This document shows, piece by piece, positions 17,864 to 25,629 of a stretch of DNA of 64,000 nucleotides; position 1 is the first letter of the stretch, and every line of letters starts with the position of its first letter. Location of the stretch: NCBI GenBank assembly GCA_008923315.1, contig WBSF01000009.1, positions 124,001-188,000 of the forward strand, written 5' to 3'. Under the pieces are notes generated by a model. The model saw nothing but the letters and a program-made list of their open reading frames with translations. It was not told where the DNA came from and did not search any database. Origin of the DNA: Betaproteobacteria bacterium SCN1. GTDB taxonomy: Bacteria > Pseudomonadota > Gammaproteobacteria > Burkholderiales > Thiobacillaceae. Both the position numbers and the translations under genes were made by a program.

Positions 17864-18775
17864 ATGAACTTACGTCATCTTCGCTGTTTCATTGCTGTAG
17901 CCGAGGAACTGCACTTCGGTCGAGCCGCTAGGCGGCTGCATATAGAACAATCTCCCCTATCACGCACGATCCGCAAGTTGGAGACAACTCTAGGCGTGAC
18001 GTTGCTCAGTCGCACGCCGCGGGGCGCAACCCTGACTTGGGCAGGGCGAGTCTTCCTCGACGACGCCCGCCGCATCATGTTGAGCGTTGAGCAGGCAGTG
18101 GCCAGCGCGAAGGCTGCTGCCTCCGGTTCTCAGGGCATTTTGCGAATCGCGCTGTCGAGAGACATAGGACGGGCGAGGCTATCAGCACTGCTTGCACTGT
18201 GCCGCGAAGAGTCGCCGCAGGTAAACATCCGGCTCTCCGAAGTACCGCTGACCGAACTCGTGCAGGGGCTGAACGCAAATCTGTTCGACGCCGGCTTTGC
18301 AATGGTCAATGAAGTGGAGGACGGGATCATTGCTGAGCCGCTGTGGGCCGACCCCTTGGTAGTGATCCTGCCCGCACGGCACCCGCTTGTAGCCTTCAAG
18401 GAAGTGCCGTTGCAGGAAGTGGTGAGCTATCCGCTGGTACTTTGTGATCCACGGGCATGCCAAGGTTGCGGTCGGCAGAGCGAACGACTGTTCCGCTCTG
18501 TCGATGTCCAACCGATCGTGGCTGAGTATGCCGCTTCTCACGGGCTGATGCTGACGTTGGTGGCCGCAGGGTACGGGCTAAGTTTTTCCACTGCCGCGCA
18601 CTTGGCAACTTGCCAGCCGGCGGATGTTGTTGTCCGCCCGTTGGCCGGTCAGAGCGCATCGATAACCACCTATCTGCTACGAACCGAGGGTGGCATGACG
18701 GAGCCGTTGCAGCGGTTCATCGAACGCGCCGAACGTGTATGTCATCAGGACGCAAGCACATCACGCGCGATCTGA
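17864..18775 (+). CDS. LysR-family transcriptional regulator (TciR-position candidate)
   Basis: This 303-residue protein has an intact LysR helix-turn-helix (AARRLHIEQSPLSRTIRKLE, about residues 19-38) and effector domain (ILPARHPLVAFKEVPL; LMLTLVAAGYGLSF). It is paralogous to the protein at 172-1068 and to the pseudogene at 16880-17640. Its position upstream of the BisR/AlpA/ParA block fits a TciR-like activator that starts ICE transfer in ICEclc, but the link is inferred from family and place only. The IS66-type transposon inserted two bases after its stop codon; the coding region is intact. Confidence 0.88.
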   Translation: MNLRHLRCFIAVAEELHFGRAARRLHIEQSPLSRTIRKLETTLGVTLLSRTPRGATLTWAGRVFLDDARRIMLSVEQAVASAKAAASGSQGILRIALSRDIGRARLSALLALCREESPQVNIRLSEVPLTELVQGLNANLFDAGFAMVNEVEDGIIAEPLWADPLVVILPARHPLVAFKEVPLQEVVSYPLVLCDPRACQGCGRQSERLFRSVDVQPIVAEYAASHGLMLTLVAAGYGLSFSTAAHLATCQPADVVVRPLAGQSASITTYLLRTEGGMTEPLQRFIERAERVCHQDASTSRAI

Positions 18776-18842
18776 CGCAGATCTGTAAGCGTCCGGCAAT
18801 CCCATCTTGAGATAGACCCAGTGTCGAGGCATCGTGTGCACG

Positions 18843-19238
18843 ATGAACATCACGCACACTATGGCGAACGACACGATCGCCCAGCGCCCCAAGCGGCACT
18901 ACTACTCCCCGGAACTTAAAGGCCAGATCGTGGCCGAATGCCAGGTCTCCGGCGCGTCAGTGGCCGGCGTAGCGCTTGCACACGGAATCAACGCCAACAT
19001 CGTTCATCGCTGGATGCGCGAGCAAGCAGACTCCCTGTTGCCAGCGCCCCGGAATGAGTTCGTTGCGCTGAATCTGCCTCCACCAGTTGAACAGCTCCCA
19101 GCAACCGAGACCAGCTCGCCGCCCGTGTCGCGTGCGATTCGCGTTGATGTTCGGCGCAGCGCCAGCGTAGTCACCGTGAACTGGCCCCTGGAAGATGCAG
19201 CGTCATGTGCAGCGTGGCTGCGCGACTGGCTCCGATGA
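18843..19238 (+). CDS. tnpA: IS66 TnpA (OrfA) accessory transposition protein
   Basis: This 131-residue protein has an N-terminal helix-turn-helix (YYSPELKGQIVAECQVSGASVAGVALAHGINANIVHRW pattern, about residues 20-55) as in IS66 OrfA and IS3-type OrfA proteins, which bind the element ends. A GTG at 18834 and an ATG at 18861 are alternative starts. It overlaps tnpB by four bases (ATGA), the usual coupling in IS66 elements. The C-terminal part (VDVRRSASVVTVNWP) is typical of the family. Confidence 0.9.
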   Translation: MNITHTMANDTIAQRPKRHYYSPELKGQIVAECQVSGASVAGVALAHGINANIVHRWMREQADSLLPAPRNEFVALNLPPPVEQLPATETSSPPVSRAIRVDVRRSASVVTVNWPLEDAASCAAWLRDWLR

Positions 19239-19567
19239 TCCGCATTGATGCGCTGTGGCTCTCCACCGAGCCGCTGGACATGCGAGCAGGCACCGAGACG
19301 GCGCTCGCCCGGGTAGTGGCTGTCTTTGGCGCAGCGCGCCCACACCACGCCTATCTGTTCGCCAATCGACGAGCCAACCGCATGAAGGTGCTGGTGCACG
19401 ACGGCATCGGTGTCTGGCTGGCGGCCCGGCGCCTGAATAGCGGCAAGTTCGTCTGGCCGCGCGATGCCGCCACCACCGCCACACTCAGCCGAACGCAGTT
19501 CGATGCGCTCGTGCTGGGCCTGCCCTGGAAGAACGTCGGCGAGGCTGGAGTCATCACTGTACTTTGA
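19235..19567 (+). CDS. tnpB: IS66 TnpB (Orf2)
   Basis: This 110-residue protein is the IS66 Orf2 family member. It opens MIRIDALWLSTEPLDMRAG and has the conserved FANRRANRMKVLVHDGIGVWLAARRL core (split here across about residues 40-65). TnpB is required for efficient transposition in IS66-type elements, but its biochemical role is unresolved. I choose ATG 19235, overlapping the tnpA stop. Confidence 0.93.
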   Translation: MIRIDALWLSTEPLDMRAGTETALARVVAVFGAARPHHAYLFANRRANRMKVLVHDGIGVWLAARRLNSGKFVWPRDAATTATLSRTQFDALVLGLPWKNVGEAGVITVL

Positions 19568-19619
19568 GTGCTCCGGTCGTTGGCCAGGCAATCAGCGCTT
19601 GCACCGATGCGCGAATGTG

Positions 19620-21194
19620 ATGTTAGCCGCATCATCTTCTCCCGTGATCACCGCAGACCACCTTGACACCCTGGAGCCGCAGCAGATGCGAGCGGCCCTG
19701 CTGTCGTTGATGGGTGAGCTGGCCGAGCGAGACGGCGTGATCGCACGCCAGGGCCAAGAGGCGGTCTTCAAGCAGGCGCAGATCGACAAGCTCACGCACG
19801 AGAACGCACTGCTCAAGCGCATGAAGTTCGCCGCACAGTCGGAGCGCTTCAGCGCCGAACAGAAGAGCCTGCTCGATGAATCGCTGGATGAGGACCTGCA
19901 GGCGGTGGCCGATGAGATCGAGCAGGCCACGCCGCCAGTGGCAGGCCGCCAAGACAAGCAAGTCCCCAAACGCGCACCCCTGCCGGCCAACCTGTCGCGG
20001 CGCGAGATCCGCCACGAGCCCGAGTCCACCACCTGCGCCTGCGGTTGCCAGATGAAGCGCATCGGCGAGGACGTGGCCGAGAAGCTGGACTACGCGCCCG
20101 GCGTGTTCACGGTGGAGCGCCACATCCGGGGCAAGTGGGCCTGTGCCCAGTGCGAGACGATTCACCAGGTGCCTGTCGATCCTCACATCATCGACAAAGG
20201 CATCCCTACCACTGGGCTACTGGCGCAAGTGCTGGTGGCCAAGTACGCCGACCACCTGCCGCTGTACCGCCAGGAAGCGATCTTCGGCCGCGCCGGCCTA
20301 GCCATCCCCCGCTCCACGCTGGCGCAATGGGTGGGCTCGTGTGGCGTGCAGTTGCAGCCACTGGTTGACGCCATGAGGACAGAGCTGCTGCAGCGCCGCG
20401 TGCTGCATGCCGACGAGACGCCGGTGTCCATGCTCAAGCCGGGCAACGGCAAGGCGCACCGGGCGTACCTATGGGCCTATGCCACGGGCGCCTTCGAGAA
20501 CATCAAGGCGGTCGTCTACGACTTCTGCGAATCGCGCTCGGGCGAACACGCCCGGCGCTTCCTGGGCGACTGGAGAGGCAGCCTCACCTGTGACGACTTC
20601 AGCGGCTACAAGGCCTTGATCGCAAGTGGTGTGACCGAGGTCGGCTGCCTGGCGCACGCGCGGCGCAAGTTCTTCGATTTGCACGCGGCGAACCAAAGCC
20701 AGATCGCCGTGGTCGCGCTGCAGCAGTTCGCGCGGGTCTACGAGATCGAGCGTGAGGTCAAGGAGATTGCGACCGATCAGCGCCAAACCATCCGGCAACA
20801 ACAAACGAAGCCGCTGCTTGATGCCTTGCACCAGTGGATGGTGCTGCAACGCCAGAAGGTGCCGGAAGGCTCGGCAAGCGCCAAAGCGCTGGACTACAGC
20901 TTGCGGCGCTGGGAGGCTTTGACCCGGTTCGTCGATGACGGACAGCTGCCCGTGGACAACAACTGGATCGAGAACCAGATTCGGCCGATTGCCATTGGCC
21001 GCAACAACTGGCTCTTTGCGGGCAGCCTACGAGCTGGTCAGAGGGCAGCAGCCGTCATGACGCTCATCCAGTCAGCACGACTCAATGGGCATGATCCCTA
21101 TGCGTATCTCAAGGACGTTTTGGCTCGCTTGCCGACGCAACGGGTTAGCCTGGTTCACGAGTTGCTACCGCATCGTTGGTTCGCACCGAGCTGA
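19620..21194 (+). CDS. tnpC: IS66 TnpC transposase
   Basis: This 524-residue DDE transposase has an N-terminal leucine-zipper-like helix (about residues 20-75), a Cys-rich zinc-binding segment (CACGCQM, later CAQCETIHQ), and the catalytic core. The acidic triad is visible as LHADETPVSM, TCDDFSGYKA and NNWIENQIRPIAIGRNNWLF. The C-terminal IS66 domain (YLKDVLARLPTQ) is intact. I start at ATG 19620, 52 bp after tnpB. No frameshift is visible, so the transposase should be active. Confidence 0.94.
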   Translation: MLAASSSPVITADHLDTLEPQQMRAALLSLMGELAERDGVIARQGQEAVFKQAQIDKLTHENALLKRMKFAAQSERFSAEQKSLLDESLDEDLQAVADEIEQATPPVAGRQDKQVPKRAPLPANLSRREIRHEPESTTCACGCQMKRIGEDVAEKLDYAPGVFTVERHIRGKWACAQCETIHQVPVDPHIIDKGIPTTGLLAQVLVAKYADHLPLYRQEAIFGRAGLAIPRSTLAQWVGSCGVQLQPLVDAMRTELLQRRVLHADETPVSMLKPGNGKAHRAYLWAYATGAFENIKAVVYDFCESRSGEHARRFLGDWRGSLTCDDFSGYKALIASGVTEVGCLAHARRKFFDLHAANQSQIAVVALQQFARVYEIEREVKEIATDQRQTIRQQQTKPLLDALHQWMVLQRQKVPEGSASAKALDYSLRRWEALTRFVDDGQLPVDNNWIENQIRPIAIGRNNWLFAGSLRAGQRAAAVMTLIQSARLNGHDPYAYLKDVLARLPTQRVSLVHELLPHRWFAPS

Positions 21195-21216
21195 ATGTCG
21201 TTATTTGAGGCTCCGC

Positions 21217-21636
21217 TCAGCGAACGGTTGGCCAGCTTGCCCCAGTGGCGCTGCGCAGCGATTCAAGTGCACCGCAATCGCCAACGCATACCCCTCCCGC
21301 ACAGGTACTGCGGATGGCACGCAGTTGCTTGCGCAGCGCCTGCAACTCGGCGATTCGCTGCTCTACCAAGCGCATTTGATCGTCTAGCAAGGCATTGACC
21401 TCGTCGCAGGACATGGCGGGGTCGTCCTGCAACTGCAGCAGAGCCCGGATATCGTCGTGCGACATGTCCAGCGAGCGGCACCGAACGATGAAGGCCAACC
21501 TGTCGACATGCTGTTGGCCATATTGCCGATAGTTGTTGGCGGCCCGCAGGGGCGCCTGCAGAAGGCCCTCTGCTTCATAAAAGCGCACCGCGGGAACGGA
21601 GCACCCTGCCAATGACGATAGTTCACCGATTTTCAT
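21217..21636 (-). CDS. MerR-family CadR/PbrR-like metal-responsive regulator
   Basis: This 139-residue MerR protein opens MKIGELSSLAGCSVPAVRFYEAEGLL, with the winged helix and a long dimerisation helix (about residues 80-110). Metal-ligand candidates are Cys in PAMSCDEVNAL (the position used in CadR/PbrR) and a C-terminal CAGGVCVGDCG cluster, consistent with Cd(II)/Pb(II)/Zn(II) sensing. It is divergent from the CDF exporter, and the shared region holds a MerR-type promoter with a 19-bp spacer. It rides inside the IS66 element. Confidence 0.88.
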   Translation of the reverse strand: MKIGELSSLAGCSVPAVRFYEAEGLLQAPLRAANNYRQYGQQHVDRLAFIVRCRSLDMSHDDIRALLQLQDDPAMSCDEVNALLDDQMRLVEQRIAELQALRKQLRAIRSTCAGGVCVGDCGALESLRSATGASWPTVR

Positions 21637-21653
21637 ATTTGCCTACCTACCGC

Positions 21654-21684
21654 TTGACTCTACAGCTACTTGAGGGTTTCTAAT
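21654..21684 (+). promoter_or_regulatory. MerR-type promoter of the CDF exporter
   Basis: A -35 TTGACT (21654-21659) and a -10 TCTAAT (21679-21684) are separated by 19 bp, the over-long spacer typical of MerR-controlled promoters. The spacer contains an imperfect dyad with ACTCT and AGGGT arms, where the regulator would bind and twist the DNA. It lies 8 bp before the exporter start. Confidence 0.8.
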
Positions 21685-21691
21685 ACGGGAC

Positions 21692-22792
21692 ATGAGTACA
21701 TGTCAAAGCAGTAGCTGCTCGAGCAGTTGCAATTCGCAGACGGTCGACGAGGCCCCAAGCGCCATTGCTTCCGTGGAGAGCACATTTTCAGTTCCGGGAA
21801 TGGACTGCCCCTCCGAGGAGAACCTCATTCGCATGGCGCTGGGTGGTCTGACCGGGGTTGGGCCGATGACCTTCGATCTGGCCCATCGGCAGCTCCGGGT
21901 GGTGCACTCGGGCGAGCCCGCCAGGATCGCCCAGAAGCTGACGCCCCTGAACTTGGGTGCGGTTCTGCTGACAAGCGAGAGGCGCACCGAAGGCGGGCAG
22001 TGGAAGACGCGTTTCTCCGTGCCGAAGATGGATTGCCCGTCGGAGGAGAATCTCATTCGGATGGCGCTGGCCGATGCGTCGGCTGTTGCGGCACTGGACT
22101 TCGATCTGAAGGACCGTGTACTCACCGTGCAGCATGGGGGAAGTACGCAAGAGCTGCTGGGCCGTCTCATCCCTCTCAACCTCGGCGCGCAAGTGTTGGA
22201 CAGCGTGCAAAGCGACGAGTCTACGGCCCCAGACGCAGAGGGGAATGCCTCTGAGGCTCGGACCTTAAAGCTGCTGCTCGCTATCAACGGTGCGATGTTT
22301 GTCTTTGAGTTGATCGTTGGCCTGATCGCCCAGTCCACAGGTCTCATAGCGGACTCGCTTGACATGTTCGCCGATGCGGCGGTCTACGGACTGGCGCTCT
22401 ATGCGGTGGGCCGCGCCGCCGCCTTGAAGATGAAGGCAGCGCACATCGCTGGTTGGTTGCAAGTCGTGCTTGCGCTTGGCGCGCTTTTGGAGGTCGTTCG
22501 GCGGGCAGTTGTGGGAAGTGAGCCGGCGTCCATGCTCATGATGAGTATCGGGCTGGTCGCATTGATCGCCAACGTCACCTGCCTGGTGCTGATCGCCAAG
22601 AAGCGGGATCGGGGCGCCCACATGACGGCAAGCTACATTTTTTCTGCGAATGATGTGATCGCAAACGCGGGGGTGATAGTCGCTGGTGTTTTGGTCGCTT
22701 GGACGGGCTCCTCGTACCCTGACCTCGTGATTGGCGCAGTCATTGCGCTGATAGTGCTCAGCGGTGCCCGGCGCATCCTGAACCTCCGATAG
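21692..22792 (+). CDS. CDF-family metal exporter with two N-terminal HMA-like domains
   Basis: This 366-residue protein has a Cys/Ser-rich N-terminus (CQSSSCSSSCNS), then two tandem HMA-like metal-binding repeats, each containing MDCPSEENLIRMAL (about residues 35-49 and 111-125). A CDF transporter domain of five to six membrane helices follows (about 190-366). The transport sites read DSLDMFAD in helix 2 and SANDVIANAG in helix 5, as in proton-driven CDF exporters of Cd/Zn/Co. The typical cytoplasmic C-terminal domain is absent, so the HMA repeats may replace it. It is under the adjacent MerR-type promoter and inside the IS66 element. Confidence 0.88.
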   Translation: MSTCQSSSCSSSCNSQTVDEAPSAIASVESTFSVPGMDCPSEENLIRMALGGLTGVGPMTFDLAHRQLRVVHSGEPARIAQKLTPLNLGAVLLTSERRTEGGQWKTRFSVPKMDCPSEENLIRMALADASAVAALDFDLKDRVLTVQHGGSTQELLGRLIPLNLGAQVLDSVQSDESTAPDAEGNASEARTLKLLLAINGAMFVFELIVGLIAQSTGLIADSLDMFADAAVYGLALYAVGRAAALKMKAAHIAGWLQVVLALGALLEVVRRAVVGSEPASMLMMSIGLVALIANVTCLVLIAKKRDRGAHMTASYIFSANDVIANAGVIVAGVLVAWTGSSYPDLVIGAVIALIVLSGARRILNLR

Positions 22793-22858
22793 CCAATCTA
22801 GCGGCATCCCACACCGATGCCTAGCCAAGGTGGGATGGCCGGCCGCTTACGCAGATCT

Positions 22859-23403
22859 ATCGAAAGGTGCGCGGCTAGTTTTCTCGGATTGCGCGATTCA
22901 TCTTTGGTCTTGCGGCTGACCCGATCCGCATTGCTCATGCGCTGTACTAATTCCAGTTTCGACGCAATTGCTGCGCCCTTCCGTACTCCGGCACTCGCCT
23001 GCGGGCTCGCCGCCGCGGTCATTTCACTGACGCGGAACGCATGAGCTTTTGCTGGTTGCAAACCGGCTCATCCTGTTGACGTATTGGCACTTTACGCCGT
23101 TGGAATTCCTACGGAAAACTTTGGCCAGGTTTCGGGTAAAGCGCGGCACCCATGCTTGACTCCAGGGGAGCGCGACCACCAAGCCGCGTGCCGGTCCAAA
23201 GGCAAAGCGCCCGCATCATGGTTGAGGAGTTTCAAGCGTAGCAAGATGTAGTTCGCCCTTAGCCGGCCGTCAGCGCCGATGCAACGCTTCCTTCCACGAT
23301 CCCGGCCGGTCCTGCGCTTCATCCGGATTTCTGGGCAATCGCCTCGCCCACTTGGGCGGTGCGCGTCTGCCAGAGTTCGATCCGACGATGGGACGCACGC
23401 GAC
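22859..23403. other. Gap with remnant of a small minus-strand reading frame cut by the transposon
   Basis: The only candidate is a minus-strand frame from about 23022 (or 23061) running into the transposon at 22850. With the element and one duplication removed it would continue ...HLSIDLRQIARDVLAS and stop at 18745, overlapping the end of the LysR gene. I cannot assign a family. The stretch from about 23062 to 23403 in front of the BisR-position gene shows nothing I can name. Confidence 0.3.
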
Positions 23404-24159
23404 ATGGAGAAATCGAGTTGCCTTGCCTTTGGCGCCAGGATCTACTACCGCCCGATCGAGGCGGCCGTCCGTTGGGCGGGACTGTTGCGCTTTGAGCCGC
23501 GGATTCTGGAAACGCTCGGGCCACGTGCCATGCCTGAGCCGAACGACTTTCCGCGCTGGCCCTTGCTGCGCCTTTTCTCCGAGCGCATCTTCGACGCATT
23601 GGCACACGATGAGCTTTCTTACGGCAAGGCAGGCATGGCGCAGGAACCTCAGCGCCCCGCACTCGACGATCCTGCGTTGATCGTGCGCCACGTCGACCTG
23701 AAGGCGTGGATGTCGCATTACTACCCCGGTGAGCGGCCTCCATTCCTGTTCGACGGCATCGAGCGCGAACTGCATCCTTCGGTGAGCGTCGCCATGCTGA
23801 ACGTGTTGCTGGCCGATCGCGAGGCCGCCAAGCTGCAGCTTGCCGAACTCGCACAACTACATGCGGCGCTGAAGGCACAGCACGAAGCGTTGGCGAAGGA
23901 GCATGCCAGTAGCATTCGTGAGGGCGATGCGAGTGAACCGGGCCTGCGCAGCGAATCGACTTACCTGAACATCATTGGCGGCCTGCTGACATTGCTGTTG
24001 GGCAAGTCCCCCGCGGGCTCTGCCTACTCGTCCTTCCGCAACATGGATGCGGTGATCAGTGCGCTACTGGCCCACCATGAAGGGCGGCCCGGCATCAGCG
24101 AGCGAACGCTGTGGAGCAAGCTGGCACAGGCGCGTCGCCACCTGGAGGCATCGCGCTGA
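23404..24159 (+). CDS. ICE regulatory protein in BisR position
   Basis: This 251-residue protein has no motif I recognise. It contains a helical, Leu/Ala-rich middle (about residues 135-165, possible coiled coil) and a C-terminal part (NIIGGLLTLLLGKSPAGSAYSSFRNMDAVISALLAHHEGRPGISERTLWSKLAQARR) that looks like a small helical DNA-binding or tetramerisation domain. I start at ATG 23404. In ICEclc the gene directly upstream of alpA-parA is bisR, which activates the alpA promoter; position and lack of known domains fit, so I infer a BisR homologue. The alpA promoter region follows 14 bp after the stop. Confidence 0.65.
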   Translation: MEKSSCLAFGARIYYRPIEAAVRWAGLLRFEPRILETLGPRAMPEPNDFPRWPLLRLFSERIFDALAHDELSYGKAGMAQEPQRPALDDPALIVRHVDLKAWMSHYYPGERPPFLFDGIERELHPSVSVAMLNVLLADREAAKLQLAELAQLHAALKAQHEALAKEHASSIREGDASEPGLRSESTYLNIIGGLLTLLLGKSPAGSAYSSFRNMDAVISALLAHHEGRPGISERTLWSKLAQARRHLEASR

Positions 24160-24173
24160 GCCTGTAACAGCAG

Positions 24174-24208
24174 ACTGCAATTGCAGTTGCGTGTTCTGCA
24201 GTTGCAGT
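24174..24208. promoter_or_regulatory. Paired palindromic operator in front of alpA
   Basis: A perfect 14-bp palindrome, ACTGCAATTGCAGT (24174-24187), is repeated as TCTGCAGTTGCAGT (24195-24208). Start-to-start spacing is 21 bp, two helical turns, so the copies lie on the same DNA face. The region is 124 bp long between the BisR-position gene and alpA. In ICEclc this promoter is the decision point for transfer competence, so these are candidate BisR or BisDC sites. Confidence 0.7.
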
Positions 24209-24283
24209 GAATCTCGCAGCAGCAGCATATGGAATGCGAGGCACTTTCTGAACAACGCCATCGAGCGTCAAGGAGTGCCTCTC

Positions 24284-24502
24284 ATGTCTTCGCAGACCAT
24301 CGCGCCGGCCTTGCCGCCCGAGCACCGCATCCTGCGCCGCGCCGAGGTCGAAGCCAAGACCGGCTTCAAGCGCGCGCACATCTACAGCCTGATGAAGGAA
24401 GGCAAGTTCCCCAAGGCGCTGCGCCTGGGCGTGCGCGCGGTGGGCTGGGACTCGGTGGAGATCGAACAGTGGATCGCCGATCGCCTCAAAGAACGCGCCT
24501 GA
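24284..24502 (+). CDS. alpA: AlpA-family DNA-binding protein
   Basis: This 72-residue protein has the AlpA/MerR-like winged helix (ILRRAEVEAKTGFKRAHIYSLMKEGKFPKALRLG, about residues 16-49) with the conserved WDSVEIEQWI ending. AlpA proteins are excisionase-like or transcriptional regulators on phages and ICEs. It starts at ATG 24284 after an AAGGAG ribosome-binding site and heads the parA/parB operon. Confidence 0.93.
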   Translation: MSSQTIAPALPPEHRILRRAEVEAKTGFKRAHIYSLMKEGKFPKALRLGVRAVGWDSVEIEQWIADRLKERA

Positions 24503-24542
24503 CGCTTCTTCTCGGTTCATGCCATTCGACGAGGAGAAGCTC

Positions 24543-25409
24543 ATGCAGGTGGTGTCCATCATTTCGACCAAGGGCGGCGTGGGCAAGACCACGACGGCGG
24601 CCAACCTGGGCGGCTTCATCGCCGATGCCGGGCTGCGCGTGCTGCTGCTGGATCTGGACGTGCAGCCCACGCTGTCGAGCTACTTCACGCTGGACGTGCG
24701 CGCGCCCGGCGGCATCTACGAGATGCTGGCCTTCAACGAGCGGCGCATCGAGCAACTGGTGTCGCGCACCGCGATCGCGGGCCTGGACCTGGTGCTCTCC
24801 AACGACGACCGCGGCGAACTGAACACGCTGCTGCTGCACGCTCCGGATGGGCGCCTGCGACTGCGCCATCTGCTTCCCGTCTTCCGCACGCACTATGACT
24901 TGCTGTTGATCGACACGCAGGGCGCGCGCAGCGTGCTGCTGGAGATGGCGGTGCTGGCGTCCGACCTGGCGCTGTCACCGGTGACGCCGGAGATTCTGGC
25001 CGCGCGCGAACTGCGCCGCGGCACACTGCAACTGATCGAGGACATCGCGCCGTATCGCCACCTGGGCATCGAGCCGCCGCCGCTGCGCCTGCTCATCAAC
25101 CGTGTGCATCCGGTGTCGTCGAACGCGCGGCTGGTCCAGCAGGCGCTGCGACAGGTGTTCCAGGAACAGGCCGGCATGCAGGTGCTGGACACCGACGTGC
25201 CGGCCATCGAAGCCTATCCACGCGCTGCAACACGAGGATTGCCGGTGCATCGGGTGGAGTACCGGCGGCCAGCTGGGCGCACGGCGCCCGCGGCGCTGGA
25301 CACCATGCGCACGCTGGCCGGCGAGCTGTTCCCCGCGTGGCGGGGGCGCTTCGCGCTGGTCACCGGCCGGGCCGATGCGGGAGGGGCCAGCCATGGCGAG
25401 CGCACATGA
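24543..25409 (+). CDS. parA: ParA-family partition ATPase
   Basis: This 288-residue Walker-type ATPase has the deviant Walker A KGGVGKTT (about residues 9-16), switch I-like DLDVQPT (about 39-45) and LLIDTQGA. It should position or stabilise the excised ICE together with ParB. I choose the ATG at 24543, which gives the standard MQVVSIISTKGG opening and has GAGGAG upstream; an ATG at 24519 is the longer alternative. The stop overlaps the next small gene by 17 bp. Confidence 0.92.
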   Translation: MQVVSIISTKGGVGKTTTAANLGGFIADAGLRVLLLDLDVQPTLSSYFTLDVRAPGGIYEMLAFNERRIEQLVSRTAIAGLDLVLSNDDRGELNTLLLHAPDGRLRLRHLLPVFRTHYDLLLIDTQGARSVLLEMAVLASDLALSPVTPEILAARELRRGTLQLIEDIAPYRHLGIEPPPLRLLINRVHPVSSNARLVQQALRQVFQEQAGMQVLDTDVPAIEAYPRAATRGLPVHRVEYRRPAGRTAPAALDTMRTLAGELFPAWRGRFALVTGRADAGGASHGERT

Positions 25410-25629
25410 ACTGGCGCGCGGCCGTGAACGGCTGCGCGCGCTGATCGAGTTCGCGCTGGGCGAAGGCTGGCGCGTGGTGCGCACGTCCGGCGGGCACCTG
25501 AAATTCACGAAACCAGGCTGCGCGTCGATCTACACCAGTTCGACTGCGAGCGACCACCGTGCCGACCGCAATGCCCGCGCGCAACTTCGCCGCGCCGACC
25601 GGCAGGCGCAGGAGAACGGCCGTGGCTGA
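25393..25629 (+). CDS. HicA-like small protein between parA and parB (Shi position)
   Basis: This 78-residue protein matches the HicA/YcfA double-stranded-RNA-binding-like fold: a helix (ALIEFALGEGWRVVRTSGGHLKFTKPG) ends in the GGHLKF segment that carries the catalytic His of HicA toxins. No HicB antitoxin is next to it, so it may be a domesticated nuclease-fold protein. It overlaps parA by 17 bp and parB by 8 bp, meaning tight translational coupling. In ICEclc a short gene called shi sits at this place. A toxin role is not shown. Confidence 0.75.
   Translation: MASAHELARGRERLRALIEFALGEGWRVVRTSGGHLKFTKPGCASIYTSSTASDHRADRNARAQLRRADRQAQENGRG

Larger units (their letters stand above)
18777..22858. 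mobile_element. IS66-family transposon with metal-resistance passenger genes, 8-bp target duplication
   Basis: The element itself is 18785-22850 (4,066 bp). Its left end starts GTAAGCGTCCGGCAATCCCA and its right end, read inward, starts GTAAGCGGCCGGCCATCCCA; the match continues for about five more bases with one mismatch. Both ends are flanked by the same 8 bp, GCAGATCT (18777-18784 and 22851-22858), the duplication size typical of IS66. Inside are tnpA, tnpB and tnpC in order, then a divergent MerR-type regulator and a CDF exporter as passengers. Intact ends, intact genes and a perfect duplication indicate a recent insertion. Confidence 0.93.

Noticed and set aside
25393-25629. Complete HicAB toxin-antitoxin pair
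   Set aside because: No HicB-like gene is adjacent; the downstream gene is ParB.
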